A stretch of 64,000 nt of DNA, taken from Micropterus salmoides. Lineage: Eukaryota > Chordata > Actinopteri > Centrarchiformes > Centrarchidae. Shown here in pieces: positions 38,401 to 49,145 of the stretch. Within the stretch, counting starts at the first letter, position 1, and each line of letters starts with the position of its first letter. The notes beneath the pieces are model-generated. The model was not told the origin of the DNA. It searched no databases and saw nothing but the letters and a program-made list of their open reading frames with translations. The stretch lies in assembly GCF_014851395.1 (NCBI RefSeq), contig NW_024040596.1:10108155-10172154 (forward strand), read 5' to 3'. The position numbers were made by a program, and so were the translations under genes.

Positions 38401-40213
38401 TCTGTTAACATCAGTAAAATAAGAGTATTATAACCAAACAATACATTTATTCTTAAAATAAACAGGCTGCAGTTGTTCACTACATTTTTTTTATTAAACA
38501 TCTGATTTTAAAAAATTCTGCATATTTAGACATGGCTTGTTTCAGTTTGCTAGAGAATGTGAATGTTACTTGCGTGTACAGAGATTTTCAGTGGAAACAT
38601 ATTTGTAGTTATCAACTCTGATGACATTGGAACTTTATGCTGACAATAACTGTTATATCAGTCTAATTTGGTTTAACCAATGCCATGACCAAGGAAACCT
38701 TTTTTAAACCCTAATGCACACTGACTGCAAATAGTGTTCAAAATGTGTCCATGCTGAAGAAGTATTCAAAATGATTGTTTATTGTTACAACCCCCCCTGT
38801 GCACAACAAGACGAGTAGGGATGAAATGGTTACCGGTTGAATGACCACGGTAAAAATTCCCGACGGTTATTATTACCATACACATTACCATGATAACTGT
38901 GTTCGGTTACTGTGCTTTGATAAACTGAAACAAAGAAAACACTGTCCAGAATCAACCAAAAGTCATGACAGTCCCCCAGAAGCAGGCGCGAATTTGCAGT
39001 ATGAAACTTGGGTTTGTTTGGGATTTTATAAGAGTGCTGAGGGAAACATGATTGAAGAAAATTGCCTGGGTAGGTCATTGCATTACTTATATAATATAAA
39101 ATCTTTAATGATAATTCACACTTAGATGGTTTTCATATGTTTACATGAGGTATTGGCTGTTATTATTTTAATGTTTATGTAAACAAAATGTTTACTTTAT
39201 TTGTGGAAAACTTGTTGAAATGGTTTCAGTGTGTGTGTCAGTACATTTTAATCTTTTTTAGCACATTTGAACAATACTGTGATAATACTGATAACCTCAC
39301 TAAAATCGTGATATGTAATTTTCATACCGTTTCATCTCTAATGATGACACAAACTAATTTATCAAAACATTTCACTAACTTTCATACTCTCAGAGTCTTA
39401 ACAGGTGTTAACGCTGTAGAGCTTCATTTTACTTTGGTGGGATATATTGTAATGTTTTATAGTTTCTCATGCTATAACTCTGTTATGAGTGACTTCTCCG
39501 TGATAACAGAGACCTCTCGGGAAGGTGGGACAAACTAACTTACCGATGTAACAATTGTATATTGTATAGTAGCAAATTTTGATGTAAACAGAGTGTTGGT
39601 GTTGCGATTGGTAACTAACGTTACAGTTAAATCTTCTATTTACCTAACTATTAACCTGGCATTTCATTTCAACTAGTGGAATCTGAGAGCAGGCTATAAT
39701 GTGCTTTCCCTAATTGTTAAAACACAGTGTTGACCAACAGTTAACTGAAACAAACAGCTAACTTATGTTAACCTGATAACGTTAACGTTATCGTTAATTA
39801 GCTTAGCTTACCTGACTAGCTATCAAGCTAAGCATTATCAAATGTCAGGCAAATATCTCTAAAAACACTGTTAGTACATGACATTACTAAGCAAGAGGCA
39901 CAGTTTGTGTCCAACTACATTTTGTTGACCGTGTGTTGTATTTCTGACGGGCTATGCAACAGTCTTAGCTACACAACTGCATAAATAGAGCTAGTCTGGG
40001 GCTAACGTTAGCTAGTGAAGCTAGTAGCGTTAGCCACAAACACACACAGACTTGGTAGACCATTTAACAAAATGAAGTGTAACATACCTCACAAAACTCA
40101 GAGCAATAGCCTTTGCTGCTCAGAGACGACTGATTGCTGCAGTGTCTATTACACAACGTGTCCAGAGCTAATTCAAGCCCGTCTGTTTCCAAATCACTTT
40201 CGCTGTCCGCCAT
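29401..40213 (-). CDS. znf654: ZNF654, C2H2 zinc-finger protein, 12 coding exons
   Basis: Coding exons on the minus strand: 40213-40088, 38372-38227, 37647-37566, 37282-37147, 35285-35083, 34687-34551, 34296-34155, 33978-33694, 33613-32459, 32183-31393, 30599-29518 and 29405-29401. Phases agree throughout, giving 4290 nt with the stop, about 1429 aa. The N-terminal 400-450 residues match the helical region shared by ZNF654, RLF and ZNF292 (WQVPLPQLKVLRTAL, FFELMLFFSKEEF, GPWENPVL, YFHQAYLTCLY, NGDMYYIWDLVFIWS). An acidic and basic low-complexity stretch follows (exon 9), then about seven C2H2 fingers from residue 828 (YHCKFC, LRCILC, HKCSVC and others) and a final CDKC finger near the C-terminus FGFDSDDES. 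Probably a nuclear DNA-binding regulator. Synteny with C3orf38 and HTR1F favours ZNF654 over RLF or ZNF292. The last coding exon holds only five bases (AG splice, then GT and TAG). Confidence 0.92.
30743..31063. mobile_element. Internally deleted Tc1-like element (intron of ZNF654)
   Basis: Flanked by TA (30741-30742 and 31064-31065). The ends are 29-bp inverted repeats with two mismatches: both contain GGCCACTTTATTAGGTACAC. The 321-bp interior keeps pieces of a longer family I recall in fish (CTAATCAGTCAATCACATGG) but no transposase frame. Confidence 0.88.
35357..35370. repeat. C14 homopolymer in ZNF654 intron
   Basis: Fourteen consecutive C. Likely length-variable and error-prone in assembly. 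Confidence 0.9.
35903..35985. mobile_element. Fragment of a dispersed fish repeat (GTTACTTTTC type)
   Basis: GTTGAGCAAGTTACTCAGAA...CTAGTTACTTTTCCTTAAAA...GTAATATTAGCTACTCTAATTAC is a degenerate form of a short repeat common in fish (GGGCAAGTTACTTT...AAAGTAACT). Only one end is convincing. Confidence 0.45.
38816..39340. mobile_element. hAT-like non-autonomous element (intron of ZNF654)
   Basis: The left end is TAGGGATGAAATGGT. The right end, reverse-complemented, is TAGAGATGAAACGGTATG. These 15-18 bp inverted ends enclose 525 bp with GGTTAT/ACCGGT words typical of a fish hAT-derived repeat. The 8-bp flanks (AAGACGAG and ATGATGAC) agree at 5 of 8 positions, so any target duplication is worn. 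Confidence 0.65.
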
Positions 40214-40971
40214 ACTGTCCCCTGTATCCAGCGCATAGTCACAGTTGCCAGGTCTGTAACGTAGTGTGTTCCTATCCCCCACGGCAAAAAACTCCCAACC
40301 TGGCAACCCTGTAACTGATAATTGTAAATGTAGCCTACTAAAAAAGTTTTTTAAGGTTATTAACAAAATATAACAAACAGTAACCTCTAATGTTGAATGC
40401 CCCTCGAAGCTTAAAAACTCGAGGGTTGGATGATAAAAATAAAACTATTTACCTCCACAGATAAGTAAATAATCGAATAGATAACTTAGATAGCCTACTA
40501 GTTGACGTGAACACCGACATAGCAGAAATAATCTTGAGAGAAACCTGTAAATAACTTGAGTATCCATCGTAAAAAAAACAAACAAGTAACGTTAGTTGAT
40601 TCCCTACCTTGCAGACACTGTTTAAGCTTTGTGTTCCCTTTGAAAATCAACTTGCTGAGATCTGAAACTTGAGATAGCCTAGTTGTTTCTTCACAGTGAT
40701 CACAGAGTGAACCATTTGTTTACCCTATTAATAATAATAACTGTTGTACCATTGTTATTTGTATTAGGCTGATAACATCTGTGCTTTTCCTACTGTGACA
40801 TGTAAAAATTACCTCTTTGAAAGAGTCTCTTGCCTTCAGTTTCTAAATCCCTCTCCAAAGAGTCATTTATACATAATAAGCAAATGTATCTTTAATTGCT
40901 GTCAGTTAAAATAGCCTACTACTGGTAACACCAACATCAGCATGAGTGCCCTATCTGTGCGCATCATCGCT
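40214..40971 (-). promoter_or_regulatory. ZNF654 upstream region (5' UTR and promoter, inferred)
   Basis: Lies directly upstream of the ZNF654 start codon on the minus strand. The first 100 bp is the only CG-containing, less AT-rich part and probably holds the start site and 5' UTR. The rest is AT-rich. No TATA box or named site can be pinned down, and no gene is seen on either strand. Confidence 0.35.
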
Positions 40972-41977
40972 GTAATAATAATAATAATAATCTTTATTTG
41001 TAGAGCACTTTTCAAAACAAGTTACAAAGTGCTTTAACAAGTGTAAAGACAATAATACCCAAGAGACAATAATACAAAAACAATACAAGATAAAAGCATG
41101 AAAAGACTAAAATACATGTTTAAGATAAATATAAAATTAGTAAAATAAAAGGGATAAAATAAAGTCAAATAAGATCGGCAAAGGCTCTCATATGTATGTA
41201 TGTATGTTTTAAGAAGGAACTTAACTGCTGACCTGATTTCCTCGGGCAGGCTGTTCCAGAGCCTCGGGGCCCTGACAGCAAACGCTCTGTCCCCTTTAGT
41301 TTTCAGTCGAGACTCTGGAACAGACAACAGACCTCTGCCTGAGGATCTCAAGGTACGTGCTGGTGTGTAAGGGACTAAAAGTTCAGAAATATAAAAAGGC
41401 GAGATGCCACGAAGAGCTTTAAAAGTGATCAATAGAATTTTAAAGTCAATTCTAAAACATACTGGGAGCCAGTGTAATGAAGCTAAAATAGGAGTAATGT
41501 GGTCATATTTCTTTGTTCTGGTTAAAAGCCTGGCAGCTGAGTTCTGGACAGTCTGGAGTCGATCAATAGATTTTTGGGTTAAACAGGTGAAAAGGCTGTT
41601 GCAATATTCCAGGCGTGATGAGATGAAGGCGTGTAAAATGGTCTTGGTGTCATCAAAAGTTAACATAGATCGAATTTTTGCTATATTTCTAAGTTGATAA
41701 AAACATGATTGAACAAGCTTTGTGGTGTGCTGCTCGAAATTTAAATTACTATCAAACCAAACACCAAGGTTCTTTGCCACAGGCTTAATGTGATTTACTA
41801 GGGAACCAGCAGATGGCAGTATTTGTTTTGCCATCTGCTGGGACCCAACAACCAGGTTTTCTGTTTTGTCTGAGTTCAGTTGGAGGAAATTATTTGACAT
41901 CCATTTTTTAACTTCACAAAGGCAGTTGTTAAGTGAACTCAGCATTCCAGGGTCTGTGGATCTGACGGGCAAGTATA
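40972..41977 (-). mobile_element. L2-like LINE, 5'-truncated copy 1
   Basis: The minus strand encodes the end of a reverse transcriptase and its C-terminal region in one open frame of about 300 codons. Blocks include KKWMSNNFLQLNSDKTE, ASLHWLPVCFRIDFKI, ALRGISPFYISELLVP and RAPRLWNSLPEEIRS. Truncation falls just downstream of the expected catalytic YADD box. The 3' end has the LINE signature GTGCTCTACAAATAAAGATT followed by an (ATT)n tail (plus strand 40974-40991). Compared with the copy at 57.3 kb the C-terminal frame is shifted by a short deletion near 41225, so it is a dead fragment. Confidence 0.9.
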
Positions 41978-42402
41978 TTTTATTTATGTATGTATATTTT
42001 TTGTACCTTGTAGTTGTTTACTATTGGTGGCTAGGGATTGGGGGCAAAAACTCTTTACCTCTGAGAACATCTTTTAGGGCCTGCGTGATTCAGCTAGAGG
42101 TAACCTAATCTCCACACCATGCAGGAAAAAGAGACAACTCTTTGCCTTGTTTGTGCCTGATGCCTGCACCGATGTTCCCTTGGGGGTGTACATGAAGCTA
42201 TGCTGCTCAGTTGTTTGTGTGCTACGCAGACAGACTGGGCAGTAAACCCCTTTCATAACAGATGTGAGCTCAGGGGTTTTGTGAAAGAACTTCACAAGTC
42301 TGTGTGTTCATGGACATAGACCAAATGCTATTATACCCTATACACTTTATATTTCAAACTCTGTGAAAACGTTTAAAACAAATTGCCACATAAATTTTGG
42401 CC

Positions 42403-42475
42403 TTGATGGGTGGTGCAGGGGCAAAACACTTGCAAACCACAGCTGAGACCCAGGCTCTATTCTTGTAACTAGGCT
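42403..42475 (+). mobile_element. Possible tRNA-derived SINE head
   Basis: TGGTGCAGGGG (42411-42421) fits the Pol III A box TRGYNNAGYGG except for one position. GGCTCTATTCT (42453-42463), 42 bp later, resembles the B box GGTTCGANTCC at 8 of 11 positions. The spacing is that of a tRNA gene, but no cloverleaf can be folded by eye, so this is a degenerate SINE head and not a tRNA gene. It may belong with the tail at 42810-42975. Confidence 0.35.
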
Positions 42476-42809
42476 ACCTCCACGGTAGTTGGTTTTCTTA
42501 CTCATTGTTAGTGAGGCCGGCTGGTTGTACAGTTTTCCTGCATGGTGGACCTTAATGAACTTCCACCCATACAGCTTCCCTTAGTGAAGCTCCTGACCGA
42601 CAGGTATAAAACGGCTGGCCACAGCATGTGTACCAAAGAAAGAACTTTGCTGTCTGCCCCAGCTCCACAATAACTGTGTGCTGGAACTGGAAATTTCAAA
42701 CTGGTGAGAAAGGGAGTAAAAGTGCCATTTTTCTTCCCTCATTTTCAAACTAGACAACAGTATTTGAAAATGATCCTCATGTACATTCATATGTATGCAC
42801 ATGTATATA

Positions 42810-42975
42810 TCTGCAACATTGTTCTTCCATTCCATATTTATATATTTCTACATTTATTTGTGTCAGCTGTATGTTTGTCTACGTGTAGCACCTTATCATC
42901 ACAGAAAATTCCTCATATGTGTAAAACACTACTTGGCAATAAAGCTCCTTCTGATTCTTCTGATTCTGATTCTAT
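42810..42975 (+). mobile_element. 3' end of a non-LTR retroelement with TGATTC tail
   Basis: TTTGTCTACGTGTAGCACCT, then TTGGCAATAAAGCTCCTTCT, then repeated CTGATT words. This resembles the 3' terminus of a fish retroelement family that ends in AATAAAGCTGATTCTGATTC. No coding region remains. Confidence 0.55.
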
Positions 42976-43360
42976 TAAAAAAAGTAAAAGTTGTCTGTGT
43001 TGATGAAGGCTTACTACAGCTTTTAACGGACTGGGTAAAATGTGGATGCAATGTAAAACATTAACATATAAGCTAGAGTGAATTCAGGCTTTCAGTGCTT
43101 TGGTGTAATGCTTTCTTTTGAAATTCTTCTTGTGTATTTTCTTTATGAGCAAACATTTGTTTTCCATGAATCATAGCCTGTGAGACAGAGATGACTTGAA
43201 TATTAATCCATTTTTTTTTCATTTAATTGCTTTTATTTGTTTGATTGGTGAAGCCAAATGAACAATACCATATTTCCAGATTCATGAATCTCTCTGTTGT
43301 GGCTGACAGAGTGACGTAGTTTATCAAAAACAACTGGAAAGTCTGCAGTCTTTCTGCTAG

Positions 43361-43375
43361 CCACAAGGTGGCGCC
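43361..43375 (+). promoter_or_regulatory. Candidate CTCF-type motif
   Basis: CCACAAGGTGGCGCC matches the core CCASYAGRKGGCRSY at 14 of 15 positions, missing only the Y. It sits in the spacer between HTR1F and ZNF654. Occupancy is unknown. Confidence 0.4.
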
Positions 43376-44028
43376 ATCATATCAGAATAATGAAAATGTC
43401 CCGTTCACATTTAGACTGAAATATGGGATTGCAGTAGGCTAAATCATATCAACATTCATTTACAAATACAAATTGTAAATGTATCATCAGTGAGTTATCA
43501 TTGGGGATATACTTTATGTATGTCATTCACTTACCATATATTTACTCAGAAAAGTATTATTAAGTCAGAGAAATACAGAGGAACATAATTCATATGTGGA
43601 TTGTTTATTATTAATTATTGAGACAGTGAGATGACAAAAAAGAAACAATATACAAATACTGGTCATACTGTCAGGAATGTATGTAAGCACATGACAGACC
43701 TTGTATTATCTCTCTAGCATACAGTACACCCTCGCACTTGACTCATCCACAACATTTCCATCAACATATCATGTGCCCTCTTGGAGGCAGTAAAGAAATA
43801 GTAGTTCTATTCCAAGTACTTGAGTGGGATTAATGTAATGAGGATTTCTCCATCGGTGGTTCTCACATTCATTAACCTACTGCTCACTATGGCGTGGGAG
43901 TGGGATGGGATTGGGTGTTTAATGGCCGCTGGATACATAGATAAATAAATAAATACTTTACATAAAAGGTTATGAAAAATATAATTTAAAGTGGCAGTGT
44001 TTTATAGAACCTGTAACTCTAATATCTT

Positions 44029-44051
44029 CTACAAAAGGTAACCTTTTGTAG
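44029..44051. repeat. 23-bp perfect palindrome
   Basis: CTACAAAAGGT, one central A, then ACCTTTTGTAG. The 11-bp arms are perfectly complementary. No other transposon feature is seen beside it. Confidence 0.9.
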
Positions 44052-44879
44052 TGAAAGTTAAAACAAGCTCAAATATTATATTGGTCCCCAAAGTTATTTG
44101 TTTTAGAATTAGGAATTAATAGTATGATTTGGTCCTAGATCATGAAAAGGCTATAACTCCATGCTTTCGGATGTGAAATGAATTAAGCCAATATCATTGT
44201 CATAACCTGACAAGACCCTGCAACAGTCTACCATCTTTATGTTTTATATTTGTTGTAATGTTTTATGGAGCTGAAGACATACCCCATTCAACAACTATTT
44301 CTATCAACAATCACTGTGACAGTTAATCAGATAAAAGTCATCAAGCCTTCCATAATGTCCTGGCTGCAGAAAGTCACAACTTGGTATGCTGTGGTATTTT
44401 ACTTTATGTTCTGTATTTTAGCCAGCAGCTTGGACTGGATAGAGGGGAGGTCATTAGATGGAAAAGACATAATGGCCAGCTATATCAGGACCTTCAAATG
44501 GGGTTGATCACTTATGCTCAGAACCCAGACTTCAAAAAGGTCAGCGATGGCCCATTTTCTAACAACCAACATGTCAGTGTCCCTTGAAACACACCAATTA
44601 ACATCAAGGAAATCTCAGGCTGTCCTATTAATAGCAGGACTTGGATTTCAACGTGGAACTTTGCTGCAAAGCTCATTGCTGAACTGGTGCCATTTAGGCT
44701 GTTGGAGTGCCCGGTGAAGTGTCTATAAACGAGTGTCAATCCTTTTCCTCTTTGCGATCAGGCACATTGAGTCAGTATCCAGTCAATATTCTCTGACCTC
44801 GTGCCTTTAGTTTATCCCTTCCTTGTTACGTGTTATGTGTATGGTGTTGTATGGGTGTGGTCATGCATAACTGTAACCA

Positions 44880-46079
44880 TCAGAGATAATGACTGCATCT
44901 AATGAGTCTTTGGAAAGCTTTTTTGAAGTCTTCATTAAATATGGTGTAGATGAGGGGGTTGATCAGTGAGTTGAGGTAGCCCAACCATGTCAGAAAGTCA
45001 GCCATCTCCATTGAAGTACTGCAAGAACCACAGGTGTTGACGATCACCTCCTTGACAAAAAATGGCAACCAACAGATGACAAAGGCCCCTATTATCAAGC
45101 CCAATGTGGATGCTGCTTTGCGCTCCCGTGAGCCTGAGATCCGTGGTCCTTGGTACAATTGGCTCCGACGTGACTCACTACGTGAGTCATGCCTGCGCGA
45201 CTTGCACTTGAAAGCCTTTACCGATACGCGCACCCGTTCACGGGGTGGAGGTTCCTCAGTTGAGGGTTCAGAGAAAGACTTTTCTGGTGGGCTTATGGGC
45301 TCCGGACTTCGTGGTCCCCCATCGGCGTCGCCCTCTCCGGCAGGGTAGGACGACGGGATCATGCTCCCATTGGTCATACATGAGTGACGGCTAGCCCGGC
45401 TGGCCTCTCTGCGCATGTAGAGGGTCTGAGCGGCCCGATAGATTTTGTAGTAGAGGATGAGGATGAGCAGCAGGGGGATGTAAAATGCTCCAAGAGTGGA
45501 GTACAAGGTGAAGGCCATGTGATGGTGGATGATGATGCACTGGCCTTCATGCTCTGCATCTCCGCTGTAGTGCCGCCACAGTAGAGGAGGAAGTGAGATG
45601 AGGATGGACAGGAGCCACACCACTGCCACCATCGCCCCAGCTCTGGCCCCGGTGCGTTTGCGAGAGTACTCCACTGCATCAGTAATGGCCCTGTAACGGT
45701 CGATGGCGATTGCAGCAAGGTGCAAGATGGAGCATGTGCAACAGGTGATATCCACACTTAACCATATGGTACACACCACCTCGCCCATGACCCAGCTCTC
45801 TTTCTGGATGTACATGATACTGAAGGGCATGACCAGCACAGCCACCAGCAAGTCCGTCACTGCTAATGAGCAGATGAGGTAGTTGGCGGGGTGGTGCAAC
45901 TTGCGGGTGACGGCAATAGCTGTGATCACCAGGCAGTTGAAGAATGTAGTCAGGATAGCCAGTACAGACAGGGTCACCGTAAGCAGGACTTTACTGGGAG
46001 GAAGTTTAGTGGTCTCCAGTGACTCATTGCCACTGCTGCTTGTGGCAAACACCCCTTCAGTGCAATTGGGGAAATCCAT
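44880..46079 (-). CDS. htr1f: HTR1F, 5-hydroxytryptamine receptor 1F (Gi-coupled GPCR)
   Basis: Single uninterrupted coding exon, 399 aa (human 366). It is a class A GPCR with seven membrane segments: TM1 about 31-56, TM2 66-90, TM3 101-123, TM4 147-167, TM5 192-213, TM6 323-345, TM7 360-381. Key residues are Asp110 in TM3 (amine binding), a Cys103-Cys181 bridge, Asp127-Arg-Tyr, CWLP at 336-339, and Asn374-Pro through Tyr378. N-glycosylation sites lie at Asn5 and Asn18. RKLHHPANYLICSLAVTD, RYRAITDAVEY and GYLNSLINPLIYTIFNEDF point to 5-HT1F rather than 1E. The known family couples to Gi/o and lowers cAMP at the plasma membrane. The third loop (about 222-318) is longer than in human and rich in Ser, Pro and Arg. 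The start matches human MDF, and a splice acceptor lies one base before the ATG. Confidence 0.96.
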   Translation of the reverse strand: MDFPNCTEGVFATSSSGNESLETTKLPPSKVLLTVTLSVLAILTTFFNCLVITAIAVTRKLHHPANYLICSLAVTDLLVAVLVMPFSIMYIQKESWVMGEVVCTIWLSVDITCCTCSILHLAAIAIDRYRAITDAVEYSRKRTGARAGAMVAVVWLLSILISLPPLLWRHYSGDAEHEGQCIIIHHHMAFTLYSTLGAFYIPLLLILILYYKIYRAAQTLYMRREASRASRHSCMTNGSMIPSSYPAGEGDADGGPRSPEPISPPEKSFSEPSTEEPPPRERVRVSVKAFKCKSRRHDSRSESRRSQLYQGPRISGSRERKAASTLGLIIGAFVICWLPFFVKEVIVNTCGSCSTSMEMADFLTWLGYLNSLINPLIYTIFNEDFKKAFQRLIRCSHYL

Positions 46080-46440
46080 TCTGCAAGCAGAATGGAAAGA
46101 GAGTTATGCATTAGACAAAAAGCAAGGTTAGGAGAAATGTAGTTAATTGAGTCATGTCAATATTTTTTGAGACTTCTGTGTAAAGGCTATAATTTGTTAT
46201 TCAGTCTCATTATAATCTGTCAGTCAGCATTTTTGTGCAATAAAATTCACTTTACTACTTTCAAACATTTATGGCCACTGATTTTGCTTTCTGCATTTCA
46301 GACATACCGTCTCCATTCAAAATGTGCTTTCAAAGATACTGGACTTGTTCAAGGTCTTGAAATATTAATGCTTTGACAGCCTTCATTTCAACTTGCCCAC
46401 AAAAGTTTGCCAAAGAAAAAATTTTGTAACTCAGTCCTAC

Positions 46441-46555
46441 CTGTCTAGGCTCTAATGCGTTGCATCCAGTTGGCTCAGTGTGTGGCAGACAGTCTGCTGT
46501 GATCTGTCCCGCCTGCTAGCTCAGCCATCACATCACCTTGGTCACTCATCAACAC
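46441..46555 (-). other. htr1f: Predicted 5' UTR exon of HTR1F
   Basis: The minus strand shows CTCTCTCTCCCAG then GTGTTGATG (acceptor at 46557-46556), and at the other end CTAGACAG then GTAGGA (donor at 46440-46439). The downstream acceptor CTTGCAG at 46082-46081 directly precedes the coding exon. This gives a 115-base non-coding exon containing short upstream ATGs. The pyrimidine tract is a GA/CT-rich simple repeat on the other strand. Predicted from splice signals only. Confidence 0.5.
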
Positions 46556-46599
46556 CTGGGAGAGAGAGAGGGAAAGGGGACAAGAGAGAGACAGATTGT

Positions 46600-49108
46600 G
46601 AGAAAAAGATAAAGCAACATAGGGCGGGACAGAGGATTGAGTTGAGAAAACAGATGCACTTAAAAGAAACAAGAAAGTGTCAAGGTAGCTACAGCCAAGG
46701 ACGAGTACACCTACGCAACAGTACAAATCACTGCAGACGCAGTGAATGGTTTTTCAGAAGCTAATGTTTACATGTCTGTCTGAATTTAAATGACTGAATG
46801 AATTGATGATTTCTCTGAGAGCTGGTTTGGTTATTATTATGATCATTCTGAGTTCTTTTCATTATAACTTGATAAATGATGTTTCAGAGGCTTTTCAAAC
46901 TCGAAGATGAAAATTTGGTGGTGAACTTTTTTGGAATTATTGGCATGATTGTACTTATATTTAAAGTCATACAACATCAAACAGAAATATTCTGTTTCGG
47001 CTGCTCCTTTCCAAAAACATCAGTTATGTTGGGGCTATTTTATATTGATCAACCATTAATTTGCCAACAGCCATATGGTTAAATCAAAATGCTCAGGAAT
47101 GCCATCATTGCAGCTCTTCTTCATTCCCCGCATTGCTCAGTATCCTGAAGACATGAGTGGGAACTGTTGCTATAGAAACACAAGAAGTACAGTACTTTTA
47201 CTTTATGTGGGGATGGAGCAAAATCAGCCAAACTCTGACTGTCTCTCTACTGAGAGTGTTCGATTCCCTGGCGGTATGTCTGGGAGTAGGTGGGTGGGTG
47301 AGCAAGGTGGCAAGGCTACATGACAACTGAATGAGATAAGAGATTACAGTTCACTTAACCCTAACACATGGCAAAGTGCCTGCTAATATAATTTGCCATG
47401 AAAACTTCCAAAGCCCCCTTTCACTAAAACGGTACTGCATTGAACCAAAAGTGTTTTTTATTGTTGGACCATAACTAACTCCTACTGGTATGCTATAGTA
47501 CCCTTTTATAAAAGCTCCAGGACGCACACAATTTGAAATCTCTTTTGATCATCATTACAATGTTGAGCACCTTGCAGTATAAATGTAGGTGAAACTCACA
47601 GAGAGCAGTGCAGAGGCATAAAATGAGTATTGGTTCACTGCTTCATTCAAGGTGTGGGCACTGGCCATACCTTAGCCAGATTGAGTCACCTGGCGCTCTT
47701 TGCTTAGTATGATGGTTTTACTGTATTAAAATAAAAAGACAAACATATTATTTCTGTTTATAAAGCATTCTGTCAAAAAAAAGCTTTGGATTAATGAAGA
47801 AACATAGCAACATGTTTCTAAATTGTATTTCTTTAACTACAAATTATGTTTACTTTGTATTTTTTCCTGTACACATAGTTTGTACGAGATAAAAGTCGTG
47901 TTTGCTTTTCTACCTCACTGTTGCCAGTGCCAGACCTAGTGTTGAAAACTAGCAAAGGTTTTTAAATTGATTTTCAGGCTCGGTACAAGAAAATTACTTC
48001 CTAAAGTGAAGTTTCACCGTACACTCTAATAAAGCTCTTTGCTGAGAAGAGTCGGGTACAGTTCATTATGCTGCACTGGCTGCAAAATACATTTAAAATA
48101 CTAATGGTTTCACAGCTATTCCAGAACAAATTGCTTTGCCACTGTGAAGAAGACCAATGACGAGTAATCTGTAGTCCTCTGTGTTATGATGAAATTCTAC
48201 ACTCCCATCCCAGATAAATTTGCAAGAAAACCCAACAATACTTTATTATTATATTGCATGCAGATTACTTTGCACAGATAGAAATTACTGCTGCACTTGT
48301 GCTCTATGTCACTGCACTGAACTGGTGTTTTTCTGAGCTGTGCATCTGAAAATTGTTTTTTTCCCAATGTTTGTGGACAAATGTATATTTACACATACAG
48401 CATAGGGCATAGTGGGGCATATTTTTGGAGATTGTGTCTGTGCATGCTTGTATGTATATGCAGTGTTTGACACTATGCATTAACAGTGTCAGCCTGTCAT
48501 TATGCGCAACAAAGAAATCATCTGCTTTTGTATTGAAATGCTCTAAAACACAGGCTTTCTGTTCAAGGCCATCTGCAGATAAGCTCCAGTGAGCCGTTGT
48601 GAGTCTGCTCTCTGCTTATATTCAGAACAAAATCCAGTTCCCTTGCAGGCAATTCAGCGAACAGGGATACAGCTTCATTTACTGACTGATATCCACATTG
48701 TTTTAAAATTATACAGCAACTTTCAATTTGTTTTTTTATGGTATTGTGACATTATTAATTATCTACTCATTATGGATAGGGTGATAAGAGATAAGAAGCA
48801 GCACACCCGAATACTGTTCAGTAACTTTTAATAGGCTCCATGATCAGCAATATTAGCAGTTTTATTCAGCACTCAAAGGAAATACTGCATGATAATGCTT
48901 CTGCAGTCTACAAAAAAACAGATTTAGGTTGTGCTGATAACAAGGAGGCTGACAAAACTGCAACATGTTTAAAATGTTTCCGCGGCTTTCAAAGATGAAG
49001 ATGTAGAGATTAGTTTAATCCATCCACAGCCAGCATCTCTCACTCAGACATATATGCAAATGCAAATTAGAAAGCAACCTTTGACAAGCACAAGCATGTC
49101 TTCTGTAA

Positions 49109-49145
<37 letters not shown>

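Larger units (their letters stand above)
42980..44879. other. Intergenic between ZNF654 and HTR1F, including probable HTR1F 3' UTR
   Basis: No gene is supported. Notable items are the CTCF-like motif at 43361 and the perfect palindrome at 44029-44051. The stretch nearest 44879 should contain the 3' UTR of HTR1F. The interval 40.2-44.9 kb corresponds by synteny to where amniotes carry CGGBP1; no CGGBP1-like frame is seen. Confidence 0.5.

Noticed and set aside
41404..41697. Plus-strand frames over the two LINE copies (also 57756-57938)
   Set aside because: Antisense shadows of the LINE reverse-transcriptase frame.
42411..42463. tRNA gene
   Set aside because: A- and B-box-like words are present, but acceptor, D and T stems do not pair and the B box has three mismatches. 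Best read as a degenerate SINE head.
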